A DNA stretch of 64,000 bases, taken from NCBI RefSeq assembly GCF_000331575.1, contig NZ_KB223527.1, positions 1,151,842 to 1,215,841 on the forward strand, given 5' to 3'. The DNA is from Calidifontibacillus oryziterrae. GTDB taxonomy: Bacteria > Bacillota > Bacilli > Bacillales > Bacillaceae_J. The notes under the pieces were generated by a model. The model was not told the DNA's origin, did no database searches, and saw only the letters and a program-made list of their open reading frames with translations. Positions 49,375 through 59,211 of this stretch are shown here, one piece after another; the first letter of the stretch is position 1, and every line of letters starts with the position of its first letter. Made by a program: the position numbers and the translations under genes.

Positions 49375-51315
49375 TTATCGATATTCAGCCCTGCCTATCT
49401 CTAATTTATAGCTATTTCCTTTTACACTAATCTCATAAAAGCTACGTGGTTTATTTGTTGGTTTTAGGATCGAAATGCCAAAGGGTGGGATTGTCATCGA
49501 AATATAGTATGGCTTTTGATGCCAGCTACCCTTATTACTATATAACTCATCATTGTTCAGTTTTCCCGAACCACCATACTCAGTTTTATCGCTTGAGAAA
49601 ACCTCAAGATAAGATGTATTGTCTGGCACGCCGACTTTATAGTCATAATAAACGACAGGTGTAAAATTACAGATAATAACTAAATAATCTTCTTTTTTGG
49701 AGGATTTTCTTATGAACGTTAAAATACTTTGCTCATTATTATCCGCATCAATCCACTCAAATCCCTCCCATGAATAATCAAGCTCCCATAACGCTTGTTC
49801 TACTTTATAGAAATTCACAAGCTTTTTAGTATATGCATGCATTTTATTATGCATGTCGTAATCTAATAAGAACCAATCCAATTGTTCAAGGTCCTTCCAC
49901 TCATCAAACTGCCCAAACTCTCCACCCATGAACACTAACTTTTTCCCGGGGTGAGCAATAAAATATCCATAAAGTAAACGAAGCTGTGCGAATTTCTGCC
50001 AATAATCACCGGGCATTTTATTTAATAATGATTTTTTCCCATGGACAACCTCATCATGAGAAAATGGCAAAATAAAATTTTCAGAATACGCATATAACAA
50101 AGAAAATGTAAGAAGATTATGATGATACTTCCGATAAATAGGATCCAATTCCATATATTTAAGAACGTCGTTCATCCATCCCATATTCCACTTATAGCTA
50201 AATCCGAGGCCACCATGGCTCGTTGGTGCGGTTACTTGTGGCCACGCCGTCGAATCCTCAGCTACCATTAACACTTCTGGATTAAACTTAAAGACTTCTT
50301 CATTTAGTTGCTTTAAAAAGCGAATAGCATATTCATTTTGATGTACTCTTCCCTGCCCATGCATATCCCAATAAAGCATATTTGCGACTGCATCAACACG
50401 GAAACCATCAATATGGTAAACATCCATCCAAAAAATAGCATTAGATATAAGGAAACTAATTACTTCCGTTCGTCCTAAATCAAAATTTGCCGTACCCCAA
50501 ACATCATTTTGCATAACGAAAGGGTTTGAATATTCATATGTAGGTTTACCATCAAACAAATACAATCCATGTTCATCCTTACAAAAATGTCCAGGTACCC
50601 AATCGAGTAGGACGCCGATTCCATTTTGGTGACATCTATCAACAAATGCCATGAAATCATGTGGTTTTCCATAACGACTTGTCAATGAATAATAGCCAGT
50701 TCCTTGATAACCCCAGGATCGATCAAATGGATGTTCAATCAAGGGTAATAATTCAATATGCGTATATCCTCTCTCGACTACATATTGAATTAATTCATCT
50801 GCCATTTCAGTATATGTTAAGTGTTCATCCTTTTCTTTTCTTTTCCATGTCCCTAAATGGACTTCATAAATAAACATCGGCTCTTTAAAAGTGGACTTTT
50901 GACTGAGTAATTGTTTCCAAGCTGTATCGTTCCATTGATAGCCAGATAAATCACAAATAATTGATGCTGTCTGAGGGCGCTTTTCGGAAAGAAACGCAAA
51001 AGGATCACTCTTTTTCAAGATCCTTCCATCCTCAGTCGTAATTTCATATTTGTAAGTAATTCCTTCAGATAGTCGTGTAAAAAAACCACTCCAAATACCT
51101 TCATTTGATATTTTTATAAGACGATAATCGCTCCCGCTCCAGTTATTAAAATCTCCTATGACACTTACCTGTTGTGCATGTGGAGCCCAAACAGTAAAAC
51201 GAACTCCATGACTACTATTTTCTTCTCTAGGATGTGCTCCGAAAACTTTATAGCTTTGAAATAGTTTTCCTGCATGAAATAAATATGTATCAAGCTCAGT
51301 AGGATGGTATATCAT
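49375..51315 (-). CDS. glgB: Glycogen branching enzyme GlgB
   Basis: GH13 enzyme of 646 residues introducing alpha-1,6 branches. An N-terminal CBM48 ([20 protein letters not shown]) precedes the barrel. The catalytic nucleophile is in [13 protein letters not shown], the acid in [13 protein letters not shown] and the third Asp in [11 protein letters not shown]. First gene of the glgBCDAP operon. AAGGAGGTTGAAAA precedes the ATG. The promoter region upstream has an attenuator-like hairpin. Confidence 0.97.
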   Translation of the reverse strand: MIYHPTELDTYLFHAGKLFQSYKVFGAHPREENSSHGVRFTVWAPHAQQVSVIGDFNNWSGSDYRLIKISNEGIWSGFFTRLSEGITYKYEITTEDGRILKKSDPFAFLSEKRPQTASIICDLSGYQWNDTAWKQLLSQKSTFKEPMFIYEVHLGTWKRKEKDEHLTYTEMADELIQYVVERGYTHIELLPLIEHPFDRSWGYQGTGYYSLTSRYGKPHDFMAFVDRCHQNGIGVLLDWVPGHFCKDEHGLYLFDGKPTYEYSNPFVMQNDVWGTANFDLGRTEVISFLISNAIFWMDVYHIDGFRVDAVANMLYWDMHGQGRVHQNEYAIRFLKQLNEEVFKFNPEVLMVAEDSTAWPQVTAPTSHGGLGFSYKWNMGWMNDVLKYMELDPIYRKYHHNLLTFSLLYAYSENFILPFSHDEVVHGKKSLLNKMPGDYWQKFAQLRLLYGYFIAHPGKKLVFMGGEFGQFDEWKDLEQLDWFLLDYDMHNKMHAYTKKLVNFYKVEQALWELDYSWEGFEWIDADNNEQSILTFIRKSSKKEDYLVIICNFTPVVYYDYKVGVPDNTSYLEVFSSDKTEYGGSGKLNNDELYSNKGSWHQKPYYISMTIPPFGISILKPTNKPRSFYEISVKGNSYKLEIGRAEYR

Positions 51316-51490
51316 TTTTCAACCTCCTTACTTGCTGGTAATTTTATAGAAGATACCTTCATAATTGCTATATTCAAGAAATAACCATAAAAATCCTTTT
51401 AATTATATGTTAAAAGATTATGAAAATTTTCATTTTTTTACATTTTACCCTTATTTCCCCACTTATCTATCATTTTTCGGCAAAATAAAA

Positions 51491-51550
51491 AGCGCAAGCA
51501 CTAGATTAATACTATCATTGCAATACTTATCCACAGGTCAAAATTTTCTA
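51491..51550. repeat. Dispersed intergenic element, truncated copy 3
   Basis: Keeps the left tip AGCGCAAGC and the right tail with TTATCCACAGG and AAATTTT, but lacks the central ~125 bp found at 5581-5773 and 25146-25338. The DnaA box TTATCCACA (51527-51535) is intact. It stands in the glgB upstream region. Confidence 0.7.
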
Positions 51551-51562
51551 TTTCTTAAACAA

Positions 51563-51633
51563 TAAAAAAAAGAGAAGACGTGATGTCTTCTCAAAAAATT
51601 ATGTACCCTACTTTGAGGATATGTCTTCCAACC
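51563..51633 (-). ncRNA. Putative small RNA or attenuated leader upstream of glgB
   Basis: On the minus strand, a sigma-A-like promoter (TTGTAA 51668-51663, 17-bp spacer, TATAAT 51645-51640) is followed after about 50 bases by a perfect terminator, GAGAAGAC-ATCAC-GTCTTCTC with TTTTTTTT. The product would be about 70 nt. The leader segment GGAAGACAT resembles the terminator's left arm and could pair with its right arm, which would make an antiterminator. glgB starts about 250 bases downstream, so this is either a small RNA or the first part of a regulated glg leader. Confidence 0.55.
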
Positions 51634-51816
51634 AATTTTATTATAACAAACGCATGAATGTGTTACAATCATCCTTTTTTATTTGTAGTTAGCAAATAAG
51701 TACAATCTTTTTATATATTACCATTATGTGAAAAGGAAGGAATTTTGGCGATTTATGCAGAAAATTATTATATAATATATAAAGGTATGTATTTTATACT
51801 ACAAGGGGGATTAAAG

Positions 51817-52206
51817 ATGGAAATTAATTTAAAAGTGTTAATTTGTGATGACTCTATCTTAATACGAAAAAAGTTAAAAAGCACATTGGAAAAATGCAGG
51901 ATTACTAATATTCTTGAAGGCGAAAACGGCCAACAAGCTATTGACATTGTTAAATCCGAAAAGCCTGATTTAGTTTTTTTAGATATCGTCATGCCTGATA
52001 AAGATGGAATTGAGGCGTTAACGGAAATAAAAGAGTTTGATCCTTCCATAAAAGTCGTAATGGCTTCTTCCGCTGGAACACAGTCCCATTTAAAGAAAGC
52101 TATTGAACTAGGAGCTTATGATTTTATTCAAAAGCCGGTAACTTTAGAGGCTGTTGCCAATATTATCGATAAAATTGTGAAAGAAGGAATGGAGGGCTCT
52201 CTATAA
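51817..52206 (+). CDS. CheY-like single-domain response regulator
   Basis: A 129-residue stand-alone receiver. LICDDSILIRKKL gives the acidic pair, DLVFLDIVMPDKDG the phospho-acceptor Asp, VVMASSAG the Thr/Ser switch and FIQKPV the Lys. There is no output domain, so it should act by protein-protein contact like CheY. The ATG at 51817 follows AGGGGGATTAAAG; the open frame extends 24 codons upstream without a site. The stop overlaps the start of the CheX-like gene (TAATG), so the two products are made together. Confidence 0.9.
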   Translation: MEINLKVLICDDSILIRKKLKSTLEKCRITNILEGENGQQAIDIVKSEKPDLVFLDIVMPDKDGIEALTEIKEFDPSIKVVMASSAGTQSHLKKAIELGAYDFIQKPVTLEAVANIIDKIVKEGMEGSL

Positions 52207-53084
52207 TGTTTAGTCAATATTTCGGGCATTATTTATTAAATAAAGGTTTAATAAGTGCGGATCAACTAAAAAACGCCTTAGACCTACAGGCATCCACACA
52301 TGTAAAATTGGGCGTCCTTTCCGTAAATGAAGGCTTTATGACTGCAAGTCAAGTTGAAGAGGTCCACGAGAAACAAAAACAAGTCGATAAAAGGTTTGGA
52401 GAGATTGCTATTGAACTTGGTTATCTTACTGAGCAGCAACTTGATCAGCTTTTATCAGGTCAAAAACAAAATCATTTAATTTTAGGACAAGCACTTGTTG
52501 ACCGCGGCTATATGTCAATTGAACAATTCTCAGACGCATTGGCAGCCTACAAAAAGGATAATAGCTTGTCAGATGAACAATTTGAAGCGATTAAAGATGG
52601 TGACATTGATACATTAGTTGAAGCATTATTGCAAATCAAAGATTCAGCCAATAAACAGCATTATACAGATTATGTATCACTATTCGCCAAGAACTTAATC
52701 CGTTTCATTGATGATCAAGTACGTATAGAGGCTAAAGCAATTAGCGGCAACTACCATTCCCAATGGTGGACATCACAAAACATTATTGGAGAAAATGGAT
52801 TTGCAACTGCCATCGGATGTGACGAAGATGTATTTGTGAAATTTGCTTCAATTTATGCAGAGGAAACACTTGAAGAAGTTGATGAATTGGCTCAAGCCTC
52901 TGTAAGTGAATTTTTAAATTTACATAATGGCATTTATACAGTTAATATGTCAAATCGTGGAATCGAGTACGAAATGGACGCACCAAAGGTTCAACAAAAT
53001 GTTGATATCGCTCCAGAAAATTCCGTTTTAATTATTACTGCCTATTTGTCATTCGGAACGATCGACATTATTATAACCAACTAA
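52206..53084 (+). CDS. MshEN-like domain fused to CheX-type phosphatase
   Basis: A 292-residue cytosolic protein. Residues 4-115 are four helical-hairpin repeats of the GspE/MshEN N-terminal type; RFGEIAIELGYLTEQQLDQL and ILGQALVDRGYMSIEQF fit the RLGxxLxxxG...L.Q pattern known to bind cyclic-di-GMP in MshEN proteins. Residues ~165-292 resemble CheX, with E235-F-L-N238 matching the ExxN catalytic motif of CheC/CheX/FliY phosphatases. The partner regulator is encoded just upstream. Inferred role: dephosphorylation of that CheY-like protein, possibly controlled by cyclic-di-GMP. GGAGGG stands 6 bases before the ATG. Confidence 0.75.
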   Translation: MFSQYFGHYLLNKGLISADQLKNALDLQASTHVKLGVLSVNEGFMTASQVEEVHEKQKQVDKRFGEIAIELGYLTEQQLDQLLSGQKQNHLILGQALVDRGYMSIEQFSDALAAYKKDNSLSDEQFEAIKDGDIDTLVEALLQIKDSANKQHYTDYVSLFAKNLIRFIDDQVRIEAKAISGNYHSQWWTSQNIIGENGFATAIGCDEDVFVKFASIYAEETLEEVDELAQASVSEFLNLHNGIYTVNMSNRGIEYEMDAPKVQQNVDIAPENSVLIITAYLSFGTIDIIITN

Positions 53085-53146
53085 TGGTTTTACGGTTACA
53101 CATAGATTCTATTGAACGAATTATATCAGGACTACCATTAACACGA

Positions 53147-53182
53147 AAAAGGGCTAGCACAAATTGTGCTAGCCCTTTTTCG
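53147..53182. terminator. Bidirectional terminator, CheX-like gene and tRNA operon
   Basis: AAAAAGGGCTAGCACAA-ATTG-TGCTAGCCCTTTTT style stem of about 14 perfect pairs. Works for the rightward gene and for the leftward tRNA-Glu end. Confidence 0.93.
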
Positions 53183-53186
53183 TGTA

Positions 53187-53258
53187 TGACCCGTACGGGA
53201 TTCGAACCCGTGTTACCGCCGTGAAAGGGCGGTGTCTTAACCACTTGACCAACGGGCC
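53187..53258 (-). tRNA. tRNA-Glu (TTC)
   Basis: 72 nt, acceptor GGCCCGT / ACGGGTC, anticodon loop CTTTCAC with anticodon TTC, T-loop TTCGAAT. CCA not encoded. Third gene of the leftward tRNA operon. Confidence 0.97.
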
Positions 53259-53271
53259 ATATTCATATTTA

Positions 53272-53347
53272 TGGCGGTTCCGACGGGGATCGAACCCGCG
53301 ATCTCCTGCGTGACAGGCAGGCATGTTAACCACTACACCACGGAACC
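53272..53347 (-). tRNA. tRNA-Asp (GTC)
   Basis: 76 nt including encoded CCA. Acceptor GGTTCCG / CGGAACC, anticodon loop CTGTCAC (GTC). Second gene of the operon. Confidence 0.97.
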
Positions 53348-53373
53348 ATATAAAATACTAATTTAATTATTAT

Positions 53374-53464
<91 letters not shown>

Positions 53465-53469
53465 ATATT

Positions 53470-53622
53470 TTAAACCTGCTTACTAAATTGTATAGAATCT
53501 ACTGTCCCTTCATCTTCCAGCTTAAGTAAAATCGTCGTCCCGATTTCAGAATGCTTATTCAAGATGCAGTTCAATCGGTACGCTGTTGCGGATTCGATGA
53601 AGCTTATTCGATCGTGCTCCAC
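53470..53622 (-). pseudogene. ORF fragment (50 codons) between the tRNA-derived repeats
   Basis: The 150 bp between the 28-bp repeats contain an open frame that reads as protein-like sequence: SFIESATAYRLNCILNKHSE continuing to a TAA at 53470. Its only start, a GTG, lies inside the duplicated tRNA fragment, so it looks like the tail of a gene brought in by the rearrangement. Codon usage and composition look protein-like, but no family is recognised. Expression is doubtful. Confidence 0.4.
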
Positions 53623-53642
53623 CCCGCGATAATATTATGCAA
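53615..53642. repeat. 28-bp direct repeat, truncated tRNA-fMet 5-prime end
   Basis: Identical to 53437-53464: upstream 14 bp plus tRNA-fMet nucleotides 1-14 (minus strand), after which tRNA sequence stops. It lies closer to the operon promoter than the intact gene. Confidence 0.9.
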
Positions 53643-53660
53643 TTTCACAACGACCTACCT

Positions 53661-53689
53661 AATATAACATTTACGAAATAAACAGTCAA
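53661..53689 (-). promoter_or_regulatory. Promoter of the tRNA-fMet-Asp-Glu operon
   Basis: -35 TTGACT (53689-53684), 17-bp spacer, -10 TATATT (53666-53661). The transcript would cross the truncated tRNA copy and the ORF fragment before reaching tRNA-fMet. Confidence 0.8.
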
Positions 53690-53724
53690 CAACTATGAAA
53701 TGATGAAAAATCACAAAATATTTT

Positions 53725-53738
53725 TGGTAACGCTTTCA
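53725..53738. promoter_or_regulatory. Possible cre site upstream of the 44-aa membrane protein
   Basis: TGGTAACGCTTTCA fits the CcpA consensus TGWNANCGNTNWCA except for one position. It lies about 80 bases before the small gene and about 40 bases from the divergent tRNA promoter. A single 14-base match of this kind is weak evidence. Confidence 0.3.
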
Positions 53739-53816
53739 TAAAATTGGAATATTATGTTATTATACGTATATACTGTGTTAATGGTGTAAACTACTACAAA
53801 AAAGGAGTTGTTGTGA

Positions 53817-53951
53817 ATGATTAAAAATTTTATTAGTTTTATAATCCCTTTAATGGGTTTACTTTTCCTTGCTTTTTCCTTCCACTTCCTTGATAAGTAC
53901 TCCTTTCCAGTTAAAGAAGAAGAAAGCAACGTTGAAAATCAGCCTGAATAA
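53817..53951 (+). CDS. Small single-pass membrane protein (44 aa)
   Basis: Short gene, 44 residues: MIKNFISFIIPLMGLLFLAF then SFHFLDKYSFPVKEEE and an acidic tail. One transmembrane helix (about residues 5-22) is followed by a polar, acidic end. AAAGGAG stands 9 bases before the ATG, and a possible promoter (TTGGAA, 17 bases, TATATA) lies upstream. These signals support a real gene. Function unknown. Confidence 0.65.
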   Translation: MIKNFISFIIPLMGLLFLAFSFHFLDKYSFPVKEEESNVENQPE

Positions 53952-54026
53952 CTGAACTAATTTCGTTCACTAGCTCTATTATTTAATGCGTTATGTTCAT
54001 ACATGCTTTCTTCATTCCAAAAGACC

Positions 54027-54770
54027 CTATACGTTTACTAATGTTTTTGTAGTTAGAATCTGGTAAGCCCATTCAACTTCTGCTTCAGAAGGCGGTTCTA
54101 CATTTTCTAATGGATATTTTATGCCAAGCGCGTTCCATTTATAGACACCAAGTTTGTGATAGGGTAGAATTTCAATTTTTTCTACATTATTAAGTGTATG
54201 AATAAATTCGCCTAACCTTTCCAAATCTTTTTCATCATTAGTTACTCCTGGAACTAATACATGTCGTATCCATACAGGAATTTTTAGGTCTGATAAAAAT
54301 TTCGCAAATTGTAATATGTGCTTATTACTTTTCCCAGTTAATTTTTGGTGTTTTTTTTCATCGATATGCTTAAGATCTAGCAAAACTAAATCAGTAAGTT
54401 CTAAAACAGCCTTCAGCTTTTCAATAAATACTTCATCATAAGAAAAACAGCCCCCTGACGAATCAATTACGGTATGAATGCCTAGACTTTTACATCGTTT
54501 AAAAAGCTCATGCAAAAAATCCAGTTGTAATAAGGGCTCACCACCACTAACAGTAATTCCACCACCAGAAGCTTGCATAAACGGCAAATATGATTTTATA
54601 TCATCAATTATTTCTGTGACCGACATCACTGTACCTTTTCCAAGTTCCCAAGTATCAGCATTATGACAAAATTGGCATCTTAATAAACATCCCTGCAGAA
54701 ATACTACATATCTTAGCCCAGGGCCATCAACAGTACCTAGGGTCTCGATTGAATGTACATTACCGTTCAT
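54027..54770 (-). CDS. pflA: Pyruvate formate-lyase activating enzyme
   Basis: Radical SAM activase of 247 residues that generates the glycyl radical on PflB. The cluster motif CLLRCQFCHN (CX3CX2C) lies near residue 28, and SGGEPLLQLDF is the SAM-contacting GGE motif. A terminator separates it from pflB, so it may have partly independent expression. Confidence 0.96.
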   Translation of the reverse strand: MNGNVHSIETLGTVDGPGLRYVVFLQGCLLRCQFCHNADTWELGKGTVMSVTEIIDDIKSYLPFMQASGGGITVSGGEPLLQLDFLHELFKRCKSLGIHTVIDSSGGCFSYDEVFIEKLKAVLELTDLVLLDLKHIDEKKHQKLTGKSNKHILQFAKFLSDLKIPVWIRHVLVPGVTNDEKDLERLGEFIHTLNNVEKIEILPYHKLGVYKWNALGIKYPLENVEPPSEAEVEWAYQILTTKTLVNV

Positions 54771-54795
54771 TCTTTATATCCCAACCTTTTATAAA

Positions 54796-54843
54796 AACAC
54801 CCCCTGTTTTTTAACTTACAAGTAGCAGAGGGTGTTCTTTTAT
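54796..54843 (-). terminator. Terminator between pflB and pflA
   Basis: Read leftward: AACACCCTCTG, loop, CAGGGGGTGTTTTTAT. It lies between the two co-oriented genes, so read-through or a second promoter must serve pflA. Confidence 0.8.
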
Positions 54844-54867
54844 TTTTTATTAACCTACTTTATTGTT

Positions 54868-57093
54868 TTACATACTTTCATGGAACGTACGATTAATAAC
54901 ATCTATTTGTTGTTCTCTTGTCAATTTAATGAAGTTCACAGCATATCCTGATACACGTATAGTCAATTGCGGATATTCTTCTGGGTGTTCCATTGCATCT
55001 TGTAAGGTTTCGCGATTAAAAACATTAATGTTTAAATGATGCCCTTTTTTACTTGCATAACCATCTAGAATACCTACCAGATTCTTTTTTTGCTGATCTT
55101 CTTCCTTCCCGAGCGCTTTAGGAACAATCGAGAACGTGTTGGATATACCATCTCTCGCATGATCATACGGAAGTTTACTTACAGTTGATAATGATGCCAA
55201 TGCACCTTTCGTATCACGACCATGTAACGGGTTTGCACCAGGTGCAAACGGCTCTCCTGCACATCTTCCATCAGGTGTATTCCCTGTTTTCTTTCCATAA
55301 ACAACATTGGATGTAATCGTTAGAATAGATAATGTATGCACAGAATCGCGGTACGTTTTATGCTTGCGAAGCTTTTCCATAAAGCTTTCGACAAGCCCAA
55401 CGGCTATGCTATCAACGCGATCATCATTATTTCCGTATTTCGGGAAGTCTCCTTCAATTTCATAATCTACAGCTAATCCAGATTCATCACGTATAACCTT
55501 CACTTTAGCAAATTTTATGGCGCTTAGTGAATCCGCTGCAACGGATAAACCAGCAATCCCAGTTGCCATCGTGCGAAGAATATGTGTATCATGTAATGCC
55601 ATTTCAATTCTTTCGTATGAATACTTATCGTGCATATAATGAATCACGTTAAGAGTATTAATATATAGACCCGCTAACCAATCTAAAACTTGATCAAATT
55701 TCTCCATCACATCTTCATATTTTAAATAGTCAGTAGTGATCGCACCAAATTCAGGGCCAACTTGGATATTTTTCTTTTCATCTTTCCCACCATTAATTGC
55801 ATATAGTAATGCCTTTGCAAGGTTCGCTCTAGCACCAAAAAATTGCATTTGCTTGCCAATTTCCATCGCCGAAACGCAGCATGCAATTCCATAATCATCT
55901 CCATATACCGGTCTCATAATGTCGTCGTTCTCATATTGGATAGAGCTAGTTTTAATTGACATTTTTGCACAATATTCCTTGAATTTAACCGGTAGACTCG
56001 GCGACCAAAGTACGGTTAAATTTGGTTCTGGTGCTGGACCTAAATTATCCAAAGTGTGTAAAAATCTATATGAGTTTTTGGTAACAAGTGACCTTCCGTC
56101 CTCTGCCATTCCTCCAATTGATTCTGTTACCCATGTTGGGTCTCCACTAAATAATTCATTATAGTCAGGTGTCCTAGCAAATTTAACTAACCGAAGCTTC
56201 ATGACGAAATGGTCGACAATCTCTTGCGCTTCCTTTTCAGTTAAAATACCATTTTGAAGATCACGTTCGATATAAATGTCTAAAAACGTTGAGACACGAC
56301 CAAGGCTCATTGCAGCACCATTTTGTTCTTTAATTGCAGCTAAATATGCAAAATATAACCATTGAAATGCCTCTTGTGCATTTTTCGCAGGCCCAGAAAT
56401 ATCATAACCATAACGGCTAGCCATTTCTTTTAGCTCGTGTAAAGAACGAACTTGTTCAGAAACCTCTTCACGAAGGCGAATCACATCTTCAGACATAATA
56501 CCGCCTAAATTTTTATAATCATTTTGTTTTTCTTTAATTAAGCGATCAACACCATAAAGCGCTACACGTCGATAATCCCCAATAATCCGCCCACGCCCAT
56601 AAGCGTCAGGAAGACCTGTAATGATACCTGTCTTTCTCGCTAGCTTCATCTCATCAGTATATACATCAAATACTCCTTGATTGTGCGTTTTACGATATGT
56701 TGTAAATATCTCTTTTAGTTCTGGGCTTACATCATAGCCATATGCTTCACAGGCTTGTTCAGCCATTCTAATACCTCCATAGGGCTGTAAGGAGCGCTTA
56801 AATGGCTTATCTGTTTGAAAACCAACAACTTTTTCTAAATCTTTATTTAAGTAGCCTGGACCATGTGATGTAATACTAGAGACAACGTCTGTGTCCATAT
56901 CTAAAACGCCGCCCTTTTCACGTTCGAGCTTTGATAGCTCCATCACTTGCTCCCAAAGCTTTATCGTTTGCTTAGTTGCTGCTTCAAGGAAGGCCTCGTC
57001 ACCTTCATACACTGTTATATTTAAACTTATAAAATCTCTAACGTTTATTTCCTCTGTCCATTTACCAACTTTAAAACCTTCCCAAGCTTTCAT
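54868..57093 (-). CDS. pflB: Pyruvate formate-lyase
   Basis: Glycyl-radical enzyme splitting pyruvate with CoA into acetyl-CoA and formate in anaerobic growth; 741 residues. The active Cys pair is in [13 protein letters not shown] and the radical Gly in [17 protein letters not shown] near the C-terminus. The ATG at 57093 ([12 protein letters not shown]) follows GGAGGGATGACATA; the frame stays open for 22 codons upstream but without a binding site. It is made active by PflA encoded downstream. Confidence 0.97.
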   Translation of the reverse strand: MKAWEGFKVGKWTEEINVRDFISLNITVYEGDEAFLEAATKQTIKLWEQVMELSKLEREKGGVLDMDTDVVSSITSHGPGYLNKDLEKVVGFQTDKPFKRSLQPYGGIRMAEQACEAYGYDVSPELKEIFTTYRKTHNQGVFDVYTDEMKLARKTGIITGLPDAYGRGRIIGDYRRVALYGVDRLIKEKQNDYKNLGGIMSEDVIRLREEVSEQVRSLHELKEMASRYGYDISGPAKNAQEAFQWLYFAYLAAIKEQNGAAMSLGRVSTFLDIYIERDLQNGILTEKEAQEIVDHFVMKLRLVKFARTPDYNELFSGDPTWVTESIGGMAEDGRSLVTKNSYRFLHTLDNLGPAPEPNLTVLWSPSLPVKFKEYCAKMSIKTSSIQYENDDIMRPVYGDDYGIACCVSAMEIGKQMQFFGARANLAKALLYAINGGKDEKKNIQVGPEFGAITTDYLKYEDVMEKFDQVLDWLAGLYINTLNVIHYMHDKYSYERIEMALHDTHILRTMATGIAGLSVAADSLSAIKFAKVKVIRDESGLAVDYEIEGDFPKYGNNDDRVDSIAVGLVESFMEKLRKHKTYRDSVHTLSILTITSNVVYGKKTGNTPDGRCAGEPFAPGANPLHGRDTKGALASLSTVSKLPYDHARDGISNTFSIVPKALGKEEDQQKKNLVGILDGYASKKGHHLNINVFNRETLQDAMEHPEEYPQLTIRVSGYAVNFIKLTREQQIDVINRTFHESM

Positions 57094-57327
57094 TATGTCA
57101 TCCCTCCGTTGAGTAATACAGATCATGTATATAGTATGGTACAGGTACACAAAAATCATACTACAGTATCATTATCTTTGGACCATATAATATTGACATT
57201 GTTGTGAAATGTGAGTTTTGCTTATTTTTTTATAAATTATAATTCTACAATTTATATATGGTACAGTTTCTATCATTTATATATAACAGGTAATAATTAC
57301 CTCGTATTAGAAATGATGAATATTTTT

Positions 57328-57341
57328 CATTATCGATAATG
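57328..57341. promoter_or_regulatory. 14-bp perfect palindrome CATTATCGATAATG
   Basis: Lies about 235 bases upstream of pflB. It could be an operator but no regulator family is matched with confidence; the Fur arrangement has its half-sites in the opposite order. Confidence 0.25.
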
Positions 57342-57384
57342 ATTGGTGACATAATTTGCTTAGCTAGAATTACTTAAACAATTC

Positions 57385-57816
57385 CTATTTTTTATAAGCT
57401 ACATAAAACGGCCACCTCGCAGTTTGACCGTCCATACCAACAGCTTCAACAACAATGAAGGTAAGCAAGTTTTCTTTTCCATAATAAAAAGTTGTTGTCC
57501 AACCATCTTCACCATCCTGATCCTCACTTATGAGCTTTTTATGCTCCCATGAATCTTGCCACGATTTATTTTTTACTGGAACTGTCCAAAATCTTACCTT
57601 CCATGCATTTTCGACTATCGCTTCAATATGCAGCTCTCCATTCGTTCTTTGTCGTAAAATTACCCATTGATTAATGATTGGTGTCGGACTAGTTTTTATA
57701 TCAATTATTTTCGGCGAACTTTCATCCATTTGAGTAGTAGCAAAGCAGGTGTTAATAGCAGAAATACACATATAGCAAACACTAATAAAAAAAATACTGA
57801 GTAGTTTCATTTGCAA
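57385..57816 (-). CDS. Secreted or membrane-anchored protein of unknown function
   Basis: 143 residues with an N-terminal signal peptide-like stretch, KLLSIFFISVCYMCISAI followed by NTCFA. The mature part is beta-rich with many Trp (NAWKVRFWTVPV, SWQDSWEHKK, DGWTTTFYYG) and recalls extracellular immunoglobulin-like folds, but no family is recognised. The TTG at 57816 with AAGGAATGA upstream is kept; an ATG two codons in is possible. Confidence 0.6.
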   Translation of the reverse strand: MQMKLLSIFFISVCYMCISAINTCFATTQMDESSPKIIDIKTSPTPIINQWVILRQRTNGELHIEAIVENAWKVRFWTVPVKNKSWQDSWEHKKLISEDQDGEDGWTTTFYYGKENLLTFIVVEAVGMDGQTARWPFYVAYKK

Positions 57817-58016
57817 AAATAATCATTCCTTTTTCTGTATTGTGTCGCTATTATTATTGTTTTTCTAAAGGTAGAAAAATATTGCCCCAACAAATATTGC
57901 AATTTTTTAACATATATTTATAAAAAAGATTGTAAGCTTTTGTCGAAAGGGTTGTTTTTGAATTTAATTACAACTATTATGTTTTAAGGCATTAATGTTT
58001 TAAAGAGGAGAAGAAG

Positions 58017-59108
58017 ATGATGGAGAAATGTTCGATATTTTGGAGTACATTTTACCAATCAGCAATTGGCCAATTACTCATCGATTTATCCGGTAAAACG
58101 ATTGCCGTAAATCGGGCTTTTTGTGAGTTTACCGGCTATAAAGATGAGGAATTGTTAAATAAAGTTCCAGATTTTCTTTGTACAAAAGAAGATTTAGCGA
58201 ATGATTATTACTTCTTCACTCAACTTAGAAAGGGCGAAATTGATTCTTTTCATGCAGAAAAAAGATATAAACACAAAAACGGAAAAATAGTTTGGGGCTT
58301 AATTAACGTTTCTTTCATTGAAAATGAACTCGGAAATGAACGTTACTATTTTATCCAAATTCAAGATATTACTGACGAAAAGTATACTAGAGACTATTTT
58401 CAGAAAGTAGAAAAAGTTTCAGTTGCTGCCCAATTAGCTGCAGCTGTCGCTCACGAGATCCGAAACCCATTAACAACAATAAAAGGTTTTGCCCAACTAC
58501 AAAAGAAATTTCATTCATATAGCGACCAATATACAAATATCATGCTAAATGAAGTCCAAAAAATCGAAAATATTATTACTGAATATTTAGCAATGGGCAA
58601 CGCACAAATAGAAACTCACTTTCAACTTGAAAATATAAATGAACTGATCGAGCAAGTTATTATCTTATTACAAACACAAGCGAATATGGCAAATCAAAAT
58701 ATAGTGTATATAAAACCAAATCGACTGTTGAAAGTTGAGTGTGATGTAGCAGCTATTAAACAAGTGTTACTAAATATTATCAAAAACGCGCTTGATGCAA
58801 GTGAGGCAGGCGATTTTGTACTAGTTAAAATTAAGGATAATAAAAACGGTTTTATTACAATAAAAGTGATTGATGAAGGCTGCGGGATAAGCAAAGAAAG
58901 ATTAAACCACATCGGGGAACCTTTTTATTCAACAAAAGAGCGTGGGACTGGCCTTGGACTAATGACTAGCTTTACTATTATTGAGAGACATCATGGAACA
59001 ATCCATATTGAAAGTACGATCGGTATAGGTACAACTGTAGAAATTAACTTACCAATCCAACAACCTGCAAAATTGTTAATGACCACAGGTGGTGGTAAAT
59101 CAATTTAG
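58017..59108 (+). CDS. PAS-domain sensor histidine kinase (sporulation-kinase type)
   Basis: A 363-residue soluble orphan kinase. Residues about 10-125 form a PAS domain (GQLLIDLSGKTIAVNRAFCE). The dimerisation helix has AAAVAHEIRNPLTTIKGFAQ with the phospho-His, and the ATPase domain shows IIKNALDAS, DEGCGIS and GTGLGLM. No transmembrane segment and no adjacent response regulator gene. This resembles the B. subtilis KinA-KinE kinases that feed Spo0F; which input it senses is unknown. GAGGAGAAGAAG precedes the ATG. Confidence 0.85.
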   Translation: MMEKCSIFWSTFYQSAIGQLLIDLSGKTIAVNRAFCEFTGYKDEELLNKVPDFLCTKEDLANDYYFFTQLRKGEIDSFHAEKRYKHKNGKIVWGLINVSFIENELGNERYYFIQIQDITDEKYTRDYFQKVEKVSVAAQLAAAVAHEIRNPLTTIKGFAQLQKKFHSYSDQYTNIMLNEVQKIENIITEYLAMGNAQIETHFQLENINELIEQVIILLQTQANMANQNIVYIKPNRLLKVECDVAAIKQVLLNIIKNALDASEAGDFVLVKIKDNKNGFITIKVIDEGCGISKERLNHIGEPFYSTKERGTGLGLMTSFTIIERHHGTIHIESTIGIGTTVEINLPIQQPAKLLMTTGGGKSI

Positions 59109-59211
59109 TTTAAGCTTTAGTTACAATCAATGGTGTTTACATTATTATGATCTTAGGTAAAGCTAATAACAGCTTTTGGTAATAGTAATTTCATGCAAAT
59201 GATTAATGTGC

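Noticed and set aside
57186-57212. TTGTGAAATGTGAG as a Rex or Fnr site upstream of pflB
   Set aside because: The second half is a direct rather than inverted repeat, so neither consensus is met.
57328-57341. CATTATCGATAATG as a Fur box
   Set aside because: The half-sites are in the opposite order to the TGATAAT-N-ATTATCA Fur motif.
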